Assembly (NCBI GenBank): GCA_020634375.1
Contig: JACKBX010000014.1
Coordinates: forward strand, 19,598-83,597
Source of the DNA: Ardenticatenaceae bacterium
GTDB lineage: Bacteria; Chloroflexota; Anaerolineae; Promineifilales; Promineifilaceae
Length of the DNA stretch: 64,000 nt
Direction: 5' to 3'
In this document: positions 26,921-34,501 of the stretch, piece by piece
Numbering within the stretch: position 1 is the stretch's first letter
How the letters are laid out: each line of letters opens with the position of its first letter
Notes under the pieces: generated by a model
Database searches by the model: none
Seen by the model: the letters and a program-made list of their open reading frames with translations, nothing else
What the model was told of the DNA's origin: nothing
Position numbers and translations under genes: made by a program

Positions 26921-27478
26921 TTACGCTGCGGGGATTTCACCGTTACGAATGCGTTGAATGAGCGCTTCGATAAAGGCCAAATTGGCTTGCAACGTGTGCA
27001 TGCCTACATCAAGCGTCAACATCCAGAAAAAGAATTCGCGTGGCGACGTCGTATATTCGCTGTATGCCTCAATCTCACGAGGAATCTGTGCGTACCGCGC
27101 CAATCCAGCACGGATATTGTCCGCTGCCCGCTCAAACAGAGCCAGTATCTCCTCGTCAGCAAGTTGACCGGCAAAAAAGACCTGAATCATATCCGCACTG
27201 CGGTTTTCTTGTGGTGGAAGTGGGGTCGCTAACCACTGGCGCAGCGCTTCCTGCCCAGCAGTGGTAATGTGGTACAGCTTGCGATCCGGGCGTGACTCCT
27301 GGTGAACCATCTCAATATCCACCCACCCCTCTTTATTCATCCGCGAAAGCGTGCGATAAATTTGGCTCTGGTCGGCCGGCCAGAAATGGCGCACAGAGGT
27401 ATCGAAAATCTTTTTCAGATCGTACCCAGAATAAGGGCGATAGTTTAAGAAGCCGAGAATGGCCTGTTCAAGTGACAT
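26921..27478 (-). CDS. PadR-family transcriptional regulator
   Basis: 185 residues. It has a winged helix MSLEQAILGFLNYRPYSGYDLKKIF, SQIYRTLSRMNKEGWVDIEMV, RKLYHITTAGQEALRQWLATP, then a C-terminal helical dimerisation region. PadR proteins repress operons and respond to phenolics or drugs. An 18-20 bp inverted repeat (27482-27543) covers its own leader, so autoregulation is likely. The likely target is its operon with the polyferredoxin, flavin barrel and DUF998 genes. Confidence 0.87.
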   Translation of the reverse strand: MSLEQAILGFLNYRPYSGYDLKKIFDTSVRHFWPADQSQIYRTLSRMNKEGWVDIEMVHQESRPDRKLYHITTAGQEALRQWLATPLPPQENRSADMIQVFFAGQLADEEILALFERAADNIRAGLARYAQIPREIEAYSEYTTSPREFFFWMLTLDVGMHTLQANLAFIEALIQRIRNGEIPAA

Positions 27479-27481
27479 AGT

Positions 27482-27543
27482 AAACCCTGTATTATTATGC
27501 GATTCATCCTATATAGGACTTGTCATATAATAGTACAGGGTTT
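27482..27543. promoter_or_regulatory. Large inverted repeat upstream of padR, candidate operator
   Basis: Left arm AAACCCTGTATTATTATG (27482-27499) and right arm CATATAATAGTACAGGGTTT (27524-27543). The right arm's complement is AAACCCTGTACTATTATATG, differing from the left by one substitution and two extra bases. The 24-base centre holds TATA-rich sequence that could be the promoter. The left arm overlaps the ribosome-binding region of padR, so a bound repressor would block its expression. Confidence 0.7.
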
Positions 27544-27618
27544 GTGCCTTGTCAAGTATGAAAAGGTTTCGTTTGTTTGATTATTGGCACATGCAAGGAA
27601 ATTGATTCTCTGGGGTGA

Positions 27619-28584
27619 TTATTGTTTGTCTCCAGCCTGGTTCTGCTGCCGAAACCAGGCTGCTGTTTCCCGAATCGCTTCCCGGTGCGGAGTAGGTGTA
27701 AAATCACCAAAGGTATGGGCATAGTCGCTGTGATCGACAATGAAGGGTGACTCAAATTCGTAAAGCATCTCCTTTAGCTCGCGCATCATCGGGTCGAATA
27801 ATCCCAACAAGGTGACAAGAAAAGTTGGCGCGACTTGCACTTTGTACGGCCGTTCCACCTCCTCAAAGATCATGGTCAACATCTGGCGCGTACTCAACGT
27901 CTCAGCATTAGGAATATGCCATGCACGCCCCAGCGCCTCATCCCGTTCACCCAACGTTACAATCCCCTTGGCAAAATCAGGCACATACGTATAGGTGTGC
28001 GGGACATCCAGATCGCCAATAGTCTGCACGGTTTTGCCAGACATAGCCGCCAAAAAGACCCGGTCGCCCAACATGGCATCAGTTGCGCCTGGCCCATAAA
28101 AATCCGAACCTCGCCCAATTGTTGCCTGCACTTTGCCAGATTGATGCGCTGCCAACAAAGTTTCCGCCAACTGCTGGCGCAGCTCCCCTTTGCGTGCAGT
28201 AGGACGATGCGTGTGAGACTCCTTCATGGGAGATTGTCCCTTGCCAAACATATACAAGTTATCAATATAAACTAATCGCGCATTTGCGGCAGCAGCCCCG
28301 TCGATCAGGTTATCCATGAATATGGGTAATGCCTCAAACCAATAGGGGTAAGACACATTCACAGCGTGAAAGGCTACTGAAGCATCTGCACATACAGCCC
28401 GCACTTGTTCAACATTGTTAGCATCCGCTCTAACGATTTCCACACCCTGTGGCACGTCAGCTTTTCCACTGCGGTTGACCGCACGCACCCGCTTACCGCG
28501 CCGGACTAATTCATGCACAATAGCATTGCCTGCACCACCACTGGCGCCAAATACCACATGAAGTTGATCATTATTGTTGGTCAT
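27619..28584 (-). CDS. NAD(P)-dependent SDR/NmrA-like protein
   Basis: About 321 residues. The Rossmann motif is VVFGASGGAGNAIVHELVRRGKRVRAVNRSG, followed by ADANNVEQVRAVCADASVAFHAVN, RLVYIDNLYMFG, GRGSDFYGPG, HTYTYVPDFAKGIVTLG and AWHIPNAETLSTRQML, as in extended SDR proteins annotated as NAD-dependent epimerases. The usual catalytic Tyr-x-x-x-Lys is not clear. The ATG at 28582-28584 is chosen because GGAG lies seven bases before it. It lies in the TetR-headed group with a DUF4386-like membrane protein. Confidence 0.75.
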   Translation of the reverse strand: MTNNNDQLHVVFGASGGAGNAIVHELVRRGKRVRAVNRSGKADVPQGVEIVRADANNVEQVRAVCADASVAFHAVNVSYPYWFEALPIFMDNLIDGAAAANARLVYIDNLYMFGKGQSPMKESHTHRPTARKGELRQQLAETLLAAHQSGKVQATIGRGSDFYGPGATDAMLGDRVFLAAMSGKTVQTIGDLDVPHTYTYVPDFAKGIVTLGERDEALGRAWHIPNAETLSTRQMLTMIFEEVERPYKVQVAPTFLVTLLGLFDPMMRELKEMLYEFESPFIVDHSDYAHTFGDFTPTPHREAIRETAAWFRQQNQAGDKQ

Positions 28585-28604
28585 TTTACTCTCCATTGAT
28601 GAAA

Positions 28605-29321
28605 CTAATTTTCGTTTTGCAGCGAAAAACCTTCATGATTTCTCGCGAATCGCAATACACCAATTCCAAGAACAAGCAGCCATAAAGGAAGCAAGTAATT
28701 GAAAACTTCGTTCACAGGAAGAACAATGTCAGTTACATTTCGGAACATCTGAATCAAGCCCAGTACAGAAGTGAGCAGTCCCATGTAAGCCATCCAGCGT
28801 GGAAAATGCCTGCTCTTGAACATCGTTACAGCCGTTAACAAGAGCCATAATCCAAAAGTCAGTTCCCCTAAAAACTCACCAATATAGTTGCCCAGATAGA
28901 CGTTCAAGCCATTGAAAACGGCCGTTACCACCGCTTGTTGTGCTGCATCAGCCTGCTCGTAAAACGCGGCCAATGCCCAATGGATGCTGGGCCAGCGCAT
29001 CAACCCCAACATAGAAGCCAGGGCCGAAATAGTCGCCATGTGCATGCCCAGACGCATCGTCCCCTCATCGGCCGCTTTCAAAGCATGGTAGGTGCCAATT
29101 CCGGCAGGAACAAAGGCCAGCGGCAAAAAAGCGTAGACAGCCCATATCGCCCGCATCGCATCGCCTCCCCCACGTAGGGCAGGCAGCACCTCGTTAGCCG
29201 GACCATCAAGCACATCAGGATAATTGAAGGTGATAGCCAGATAGGTAAACACGGCCGTAAATGACAGCGCCCCCACAATCAAAGCCCAACCACCAAACGT
29301 AACAGCTTTACTCTTAATCAA
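28605..29321 (-). CDS. DUF4386-like membrane protein
   Basis: About 238 residues with six or seven hydrophobic segments (ALIVGALSFTAVFTYLAITF, AVYAFLPLAFVPAGIGTY, LTFGLWLLLTAVTMF, MAYMGLLTSVLGLIQM, LLPLWLLVLGIGVL). The FPRWMAYMGLLTSVLGLIQM segment resembles DUF4386 proteins of unknown function. The start is a TTG at 29319-29321 with GGAG upstream, tightly coupled to the TetR stop just before it. Confidence 0.65.
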   Translation of the reverse strand: MIKSKAVTFGGWALIVGALSFTAVFTYLAITFNYPDVLDGPANEVLPALRGGGDAMRAIWAVYAFLPLAFVPAGIGTYHALKAADEGTMRLGMHMATISALASMLGLMRWPSIHWALAAFYEQADAAQQAVVTAVFNGLNVYLGNYIGEFLGELTFGLWLLLTAVTMFKSRHFPRWMAYMGLLTSVLGLIQMFRNVTDIVLPVNEVFNYLLPLWLLVLGIGVLRFARNHEGFSLQNEN

Positions 29322-29322
29322 T

Positions 29323-30024
29323 TTATTCTCCTTTGTCTAGTCCCGCCAGGTGAAGTATGGCATCCACTTCAGCCAGATATAATGCATCGACATCATAAAA
29401 AAATGGGGCCAGATGATTATAAATTTCCAGCATAACCAAACCGTGTATGCGCCCCCAACCGGCCAGCGCCAGATACAGCACCTGAATAGAAGCAGCATAA
29501 CCATGCTCCCGCTTCCACGTCAACGCCGCCTCACGCAGTGATGGCGCAAGAGAGGCTATTGATGGGGCAAAAGTCAGCGCTCCTGCAATTTCCGCCGCTT
29601 CCAAAATACCGATAATGGTATCCATACCCCGCTTAGCAGCAGGAAGTGTCAATTCCATAGGCGCCTGATAACCTGGGATTGGTGTGCCAAAAATCAAACT
29701 ATACTCTTCTGGATGGGCCAATGCCCATGCCCGATAGGCAACCAACGCCCCCATTAATTGCCCGGCATAATCCGCTTCCCCAACCTTATCACGAGCCAAT
29801 TCCAGCGCGTTAGCAAAAGAATTGTAAGAGTCCACAATCAGAGCCGTCACCAGATCGTCGCGTCGGGAATAGTAATTGTAAATTGCCGGAGCGGTTACAT
29901 TTAACTCACGGGCAATTGCCCGCAAAGAAAGCGCAGCTGCGCCATTGGCAGCAATCTGCCGGTACGCAACCGTTTTAACTTCATTAGCAAGATCAATTTG
30001 ATCTTCTCTTTTTGGTCTAGGCAT
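29323..30024 (-). CDS. TetR/AcrR-family regulator with WHG-type C-terminal domain
   Basis: 233 residues. The N-terminal HTH is VAYRQIAANGAAALSLRAIARELNVTAPAIYNYYSRRDDLVTALI. The ligand domain has LVAYRAWALAHPEEYSLIFGTPIPGYQAP, matching the WHG-type C-terminal domain of many TetR proteins. A 32-bp palindrome directly upstream (30039-30070) is the likely operator. It heads a minus-strand group with the DUF4386-like and SDR genes. Confidence 0.88.
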   Translation of the reverse strand: MPRPKREDQIDLANEVKTVAYRQIAANGAAALSLRAIARELNVTAPAIYNYYSRRDDLVTALIVDSYNSFANALELARDKVGEADYAGQLMGALVAYRAWALAHPEEYSLIFGTPIPGYQAPMELTLPAAKRGMDTIIGILEAAEIAGALTFAPSIASLAPSLREAALTWKREHGYAASIQVLYLALAGWGRIHGLVMLEIYNHLAPFFYDVDALYLAEVDAILHLAGLDKGE

Positions 30025-30038
30025 CTATCACTCTCCAA

Positions 30039-30070
30039 AATTAAACACTGTAAATATACAGCGTTTAATT
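30039..30070. promoter_or_regulatory. 32-bp palindrome upstream of the TetR gene, candidate operator
   Basis: AATTAAACACTGTA and TACAGCGTTTAATT form arms of 14 bp with one mismatch around AATA. It lies 15 bases upstream of the TetR start. Size and position are right for a TetR dimer-pair operator controlling the gene's own promoter. Confidence 0.78.
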
Positions 30071-30201
30071 AATTTTATCAAGCACTAGAATAGAGAAAGC
30101 AGAAGGCAAATAGAATGAGGGCAAAACATCCCTTAGCAAGATGCTTCGCCCTCAATTGCGAGAAGTATACTGGAAATTCGTTGACTTCAACGGGGAGGGA
30201 G

Positions 30202-31290
30202 TTAATTCGGCTTTTTCCGCAGGCCAAGCGCTTCATACAAACGAGCACGCCCCTGCTGAATTTGCAATCGTTTCACCTGCCATGTTCCCACAATGCCATA
30301 CGGGACAAACATCACCAGCAACACATAAATAAGGCCGAGGATAAAACTGGCATTTTCACTAAACTGCTTGTCCAGGAAATATTCAAGCAGGCGAAAAACG
30401 GCCGCACCAATCATAGCCCCACTCAACGTCCCCATCCCACCAATTAAAATGATCAACAGTGCCAGCACTGTGTAGCTTAAACTGGCAACATTAGGGCTAA
30501 CAATTGGCTGGTGTAAAGTATGCAGCGTTCCGGCAAGCGCGGCCGTAATCGAGGAGACGATCAACGCCGCCAACTTGAAATAAAAGGTGTTGTATCCCAG
30601 CATTAGCGCCCGATCTTCGTTTTCGCGGATAGCAACACACACACGGCCAGTTGGCGAATCTACAAACCGACGATAAACCAAATAGATCACAACTGTCAAT
30701 GCCAGACCGATCAAGTAAAGATGAAACCGCTCGGTCGAGGTGTTCAAAAAATCTGGCGGGATGACGCCTTGCAAGCCAACATCCGCCCCCGTGTACTCGC
30801 CAACTTCATTGGATTGCACCACGATCTGGAACACGGAAGCCAAACCTAGTGTAACCAGGGCAAAGGTGATGCCCTTCACGCGCGGCAGCACAACAGCGAA
30901 AAGCAGGGCTTGCAAAACACCCAGAACGAAGATGCCGCCCAGCGTTGGCAAAATGCCCCATTCCAGGTTTTTGAGCATAATGCCTGTACCGTAAGCGCCA
31001 ACGGCAAAAAACATGGCGTGGCCGAAGGAGAGCAGCCCGGTGATGCCTAGAATGAGATCATAACTGATGGCGTAAATCGCCAGGATAAAAATCTCAATCA
31101 TCAACCCTTGCACAAATTTGGCATTCCCTGTTTCGTTAGCCAAAACATCGCTAAACGGCCGTCCATCCAGCAGCGCGACGACAAAGGGCAGGGCAATCAT
31201 AATCAACACAATTGCAATGAGAGAACCGTTCCTTTTAAGAAAAGCTGCCAATCCATTACGCTGCGCGCTCGTAGAAATTGATGTTTGCAT
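30202..31290 (-). CDS. livM: Branched-chain amino-acid-type ABC transporter permease (LivM)
   Basis: About 362 residues with eight or more membrane helices. LivM features are present: SYDLILGITGLLSFGHAMFFAVGAYGTGIM near residue 80, FALVTLGLASVFQIVVQSNEVGEYTGADVGLQGV, and the EAA-like loop VCVAIRENEDRALMLGYNTFYFKLAALIVSS. It works with LivH in the inner membrane and the LivG/LivF ATPases. The ATG at 31288-31290 has GGAGG six bases upstream; a TTG 12 bases further upstream is less likely. It is the last gene of the transporter operon. Confidence 0.9.
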   Translation of the reverse strand: MQTSISTSAQRNGLAAFLKRNGSLIAIVLIMIALPFVVALLDGRPFSDVLANETGNAKFVQGLMIEIFILAIYAISYDLILGITGLLSFGHAMFFAVGAYGTGIMLKNLEWGILPTLGGIFVLGVLQALLFAVVLPRVKGITFALVTLGLASVFQIVVQSNEVGEYTGADVGLQGVIPPDFLNTSTERFHLYLIGLALTVVIYLVYRRFVDSPTGRVCVAIRENEDRALMLGYNTFYFKLAALIVSSITAALAGTLHTLHQPIVSPNVASLSYTVLALLIILIGGMGTLSGAMIGAAVFRLLEYFLDKQFSENASFILGLIYVLLVMFVPYGIVGTWQVKRLQIQQGRARLYEALGLRKKPN

Positions 31291-31302
31291 AGCGGCCTCC
31301 AA

Positions 31303-32859
31303 TTACTCGCTGCGGCCAAAGAGACCGTTGGGTAAAACCAGCAAAATGATGACCATGAGCAGCACCGTCGAAGCGGGGACGAGCGGCGGCGATGGCTTAA
31401 ACGGCTCGGCCATAAAGGGAATGTTGATGCCAATTTGCCCGTACTTGATAATGAACTGCTGCATCAATCCGACTAGAACAGCCCCGGCTGCCGCACCGGG
31501 AAAACTGGTCAGGCCACCGATAGCCAGGGCAATGAGGGCCAGCAGCAGCAAGCGCGTGCCCATTGCCGGGGAAAGGCCGATAGAAGGGGCGGCCAGAACG
31601 CCGCCCAGCGCTGCCAGTCCTACACCTAGCGAAAAGACGAAGGTGAAAACGCGCTGCACATTGATGCCCAAGGCCTCGACCATCTCGCTGTCTTGCACTC
31701 CGGCGCGGATGATCATGCCGATGCGGGTTTGTTGCAGCAGCAGCCAGATAGCGACGAGGACAACTACCCCGACGAAGATGATGAAGATTTCGTTGTAGGT
31801 ACGGACACGGCCGTCAAACAACAAAATCGTAGAGCAGTTATTCGCCAGCCAGCCGCCGATGCTGGTGGCCGGGCAGTCGCCGCCGCCCGCAGCAAATAGG
31901 TCAGGTTTGGGCATAGTGAATTCGGGCCGCCCCCAAATGGCGCGTACCACTTCGATGCCAATAAAGCTCAAGCCCAAGGTGAGCAAAATCTGGTAGGTGT
32001 GACGCTCGTATAACGGCCGTACCAACGTCGTTTCAATCAGCATACCCAGCACCCCACCGCCGAGCACGGCTACCAACATGGACAGAAAAAATCGCCCCGT
32101 AGTATTCATGTTGTACAGGTATTCCGTCAGTGCGTTATTCCCCCAAAACGCCGCCAATCCCACCAAGAGAACGAGTGCCGCACCGATGATGGGGCCTTTG
32201 TTGATGTACGTGCCGGAAACGGCCGTTTGCTCACGCTGACTCAGCCCCACCAGAGAAACAGCCAGCACAATGCTGCCCAACAGCGTCCCGACTATCGCTA
32301 CAAACGGAGATATACCTTCAAACACAGCCGCCTCTGGCACAGTAGCCAGCCCCTGGCTCATCCCCAGCGCATATGTCGTGGGACTCTCCGCATATACTTC
32401 GGCATCCCATATGGCAATGGGGAACTTCACAAATGTTGCCGCCAGGATAAGCAAAGCTACAACCAATCCCACCCAGGGCCACACCTGGGCAACCCGTGCC
32501 GATACGTTCAGGCGTCCCAACAACACCCGCCACAACGGCATTAAAATCAGGCCAACGGCTAGAAAAGCCAACGGTGCGATCACATCTACAAACGTGTCTG
32601 GCCGCACGTACACCGTCCAGCCGACATATGCGCCAATCATAAACATCTCGCCATGCGCCAGGTTCAGGATGTTCATCAACCCCAAGATCAGCGAAAAGCC
32701 CGACGCTACCAGAAACGTGATCGCCCCCACTGACAGGCCCCGCAAAACGGTGATCACCCAATCTTTTGTTTCCATGCCTTGAACGGCCGTTACAAACATA
32801 AAGGCCAACACAGCCAGCGTAATCAAGCGCGTTCGGTTCTTCTTCAGCAATTCACCCAT
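31303..32859 (-). CDS. livH: Enlarged LivH-type ABC transporter permease
   Basis: About 518 residues, against about 290-310 usual for LivH. The normal N-terminus GLSVGAITFLVASGFSLILGLMNILNLAHGEMFMIGAYVGW (roughly residues 36-78) is separated from the rest by about 190 extra residues. That insert holds several additional hydrophobic segments (APLAFLAVGLILMPLW, VWPWVGLVVALLILAA, IVGTLLGSIVLAVSLVGL, GAALVLLVGLAAFWG). The family then resumes at ETTLVRPLYERHTYQILLTLGLSFIGIEVVRAIWG, with the EAA-like RIGMIIRAGVQDSEMVEALGINV. A second short insert has CPATSIGGWLANNC. The ATG at 32857-32859 follows AGGAGG, so the upstream extension is not coding. Confidence 0.85.
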   Translation of the reverse strand: MGELLKKNRTRLITLAVLAFMFVTAVQGMETKDWVITVLRGLSVGAITFLVASGFSLILGLMNILNLAHGEMFMIGAYVGWTVYVRPDTFVDVIAPLAFLAVGLILMPLWRVLLGRLNVSARVAQVWPWVGLVVALLILAATFVKFPIAIWDAEVYAESPTTYALGMSQGLATVPEAAVFEGISPFVAIVGTLLGSIVLAVSLVGLSQREQTAVSGTYINKGPIIGAALVLLVGLAAFWGNNALTEYLYNMNTTGRFFLSMLVAVLGGGVLGMLIETTLVRPLYERHTYQILLTLGLSFIGIEVVRAIWGRPEFTMPKPDLFAAGGGDCPATSIGGWLANNCSTILLFDGRVRTYNEIFIIFVGVVVLVAIWLLLQQTRIGMIIRAGVQDSEMVEALGINVQRVFTFVFSLGVGLAALGGVLAAPSIGLSPAMGTRLLLLALIALAIGGLTSFPGAAAGAVLVGLMQQFIIKYGQIGINIPFMAEPFKPSPPLVPASTVLLMVIILLVLPNGLFGRSE

Positions 32860-32869
32860 AACATCCTCC

Positions 32870-33574
32870 TCACGCTGCTCCCAGATAACGGTGAATCGTT
32901 TCCTTATCATTCACCAAATCCGCCATCAGCCCCTGTTTCACCGATTTTCCTTCCTCAATAATGACATACCGTTCAGCCAACTTAGAAGCGACAATAAAAT
33001 TCTGTTCCACCAACAGCACCGTAGATTCAGCCGACAACTTCTTAATCGCCACCATCATCTGTTCAATAATGACCGGAGCCAATCCTTCACTCGGTTCATC
33101 AATCAGCAGCAATTTATTATCTGGAACCAACGCACGGGCCACCGCCAACATCTGCTGCTGCCCGCCGGACAGATTCGTTCCCGGCAACTTGATAAGCCGC
33201 TTCAAGTCAGGAAACAGCCCAAAAATCATCTCTTCCTTGCGCTCAAAGTCACCCTTCTTACGTTCAGCGATCTTCAAATTTTCTGCCACACTCAAATCGC
33301 GGAAAATGGCGCGATGCTCCGGCACAAAACCAATTCCCATCGCCGCAATATCAAAACTACGCCGCCCATGAATTGCCTGACCATCCAGGATAACCTGACC
33401 CCGGCGCGGCGGCGTCAATCCCAGAACAGATTTAAGCGTCGTCGTTTTACCTGCGCCATTGCGCCCTAACAAAGCCACGATAGAGCCTTCAGGCACTTCC
33501 ACCGTCACGCCCTGCAAAATGTGAAATTGGCCGATAAAGGTATGAATATCGCGTATTTCTAAAAGATTACCCAT
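32870..33574 (-). CDS. livF: ABC transporter ATPase LivF
   Basis: 234 residues. Walker A is GRNGAGKTTTLKSVLG, the signature is LSGGQQQMLAVARAL, Walker B is LLLIDEPSEGLAP, and the H-loop region is STVLLVEQNF. The start GNLLEIRDIHTFIGQFHILQGV matches LivF. It energises branched-chain amino-acid-type uptake with LivG. The ATG is preceded by an AGGAGG-like sequence; its stop is 10 bases before LivH. Confidence 0.93.
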   Translation of the reverse strand: MGNLLEIRDIHTFIGQFHILQGVTVEVPEGSIVALLGRNGAGKTTTLKSVLGLTPPRRGQVILDGQAIHGRRSFDIAAMGIGFVPEHRAIFRDLSVAENLKIAERKKGDFERKEEMIFGLFPDLKRLIKLPGTNLSGGQQQMLAVARALVPDNKLLLIDEPSEGLAPVIIEQMMVAIKKLSAESTVLLVEQNFIVASKLAERYVIIEEGKSVKQGLMADLVNDKETIHRYLGAA

Positions 33575-33620
33575 TCTCGCCTCCTTTCGAGTGTTCTGTG
33601 ACTAGCAAACGGGTCACAGT

Positions 33621-34409
33621 TCACTCATTACCGGCCATCGCCTCCAACTCGCCATATAACTCGCCCAGGTACGCGCTCTGCACCACTTCGTTCGCAGCAA
33701 TTTCGGACGGCGCGCCCTCCGCCAATACCTGGCCCTGGTGCATCACCGTAATAAAGTCAGAGACACTCATGACAACATTCATATTGTGTTCCACCAGCAT
33801 CACCGTTTTATTACCTAACTCCTGAACTTGTTGAATTAACTCCAATAGCTCAGGTACTTGTTCCGCAGCCATACCGGCGGTTGGCTCATCCAGCAGCAGC
33901 ACCTCAGGATCAGGCGCTAACAGCATCCCCAATTCCAACTTACGTTGGCCGCCATGCGGCAGCGTCCGTGCCAGCAGCAGCGCCTCTTTTGTGAGTCCCA
34001 CCTGGTCAATGACCTCTCTGGCACGTTCTTCGTACTGGCGAAAGCGGCGGTGAGAACTGAACAGGCGGAAATTATCCTTCCCCAACGCCTGGCAGGAAAG
34101 GCGAACGTTTTCCAGGACAGTCAGGTTGGGGAAGATGTTGGTTATTTGGAAGGAACGGCCGATTCCCAAATGCGCCGTCCGATGCAAGGGAAGATTCGTA
34201 ATATCACGCCCCTTAAACAAAACCTGTCCACTGGTCGGCTTGAGATTGCCGCTCAAAAGATTGAAGAACGTGGTCTTTCCGGCTCCGTTTGGCCCAATGA
34301 TCGAATGCAGCGTATTTGCCTGCACCTGAATGCTAACATCCGCCACCGCCACCAACGCCCCAAACTCCCGGCGCAAGTTCCGTGTTTGCAGAATGATCTC
34401 CTCAGCCAT
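33621..34409 (-). CDS. livG: ABC transporter ATPase LivG
   Basis: 262 residues. Walker A is GPNGAGKTTFFNLLSG, followed by the LivG-typical LHRTAHLGIGRSFQITNIFPNLTVLENV. The signature region is LPHGGQRKLELGMLLA, Walker B is VLLLDEPTAGMAAEQV, and the H-loop is VMLVEHNMNVVMSV. The ATG at 34407-34409 (MAEEIILQTRN) is preferred over a longer frame to 34451, which would overlap a heptamer repeat. Confidence 0.92.
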   Translation of the reverse strand: MAEEIILQTRNLRREFGALVAVADVSIQVQANTLHSIIGPNGAGKTTFFNLLSGNLKPTSGQVLFKGRDITNLPLHRTAHLGIGRSFQITNIFPNLTVLENVRLSCQALGKDNFRLFSSHRRFRQYEERAREVIDQVGLTKEALLLARTLPHGGQRKLELGMLLAPDPEVLLLDEPTAGMAAEQVPELLELIQQVQELGNKTVMLVEHNMNVVMSVSDFITVMHQGQVLAEGAPSEIAANEVVQSAYLGELYGELEAMAGNE

Positions 34410-34420
34410 AGCAACTCCGT

Positions 34421-34496
34421 TACCGGTAAACGGTAATCGGTAGCCAGACAATCAATCAGCTACCGATTACCGAATACCATTCACCAATTACCGCTT
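34421..34496. repeat. Heptamer repeat with inverted arms (CGGTAAA/CGGTAAT/CGGTAGC words)
   Basis: CGGTAAA CGGTAAT CGGTAGC words face GCTACCGATTACCG and further TACCATT/TTACCG words. It lies immediately after the stop of the substrate-binding-protein gene (read leftwards) and before livG, so it may attenuate transcription into the permease genes. Confidence 0.85.
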
Positions 34497-34501
34497 ATTG
34501 A

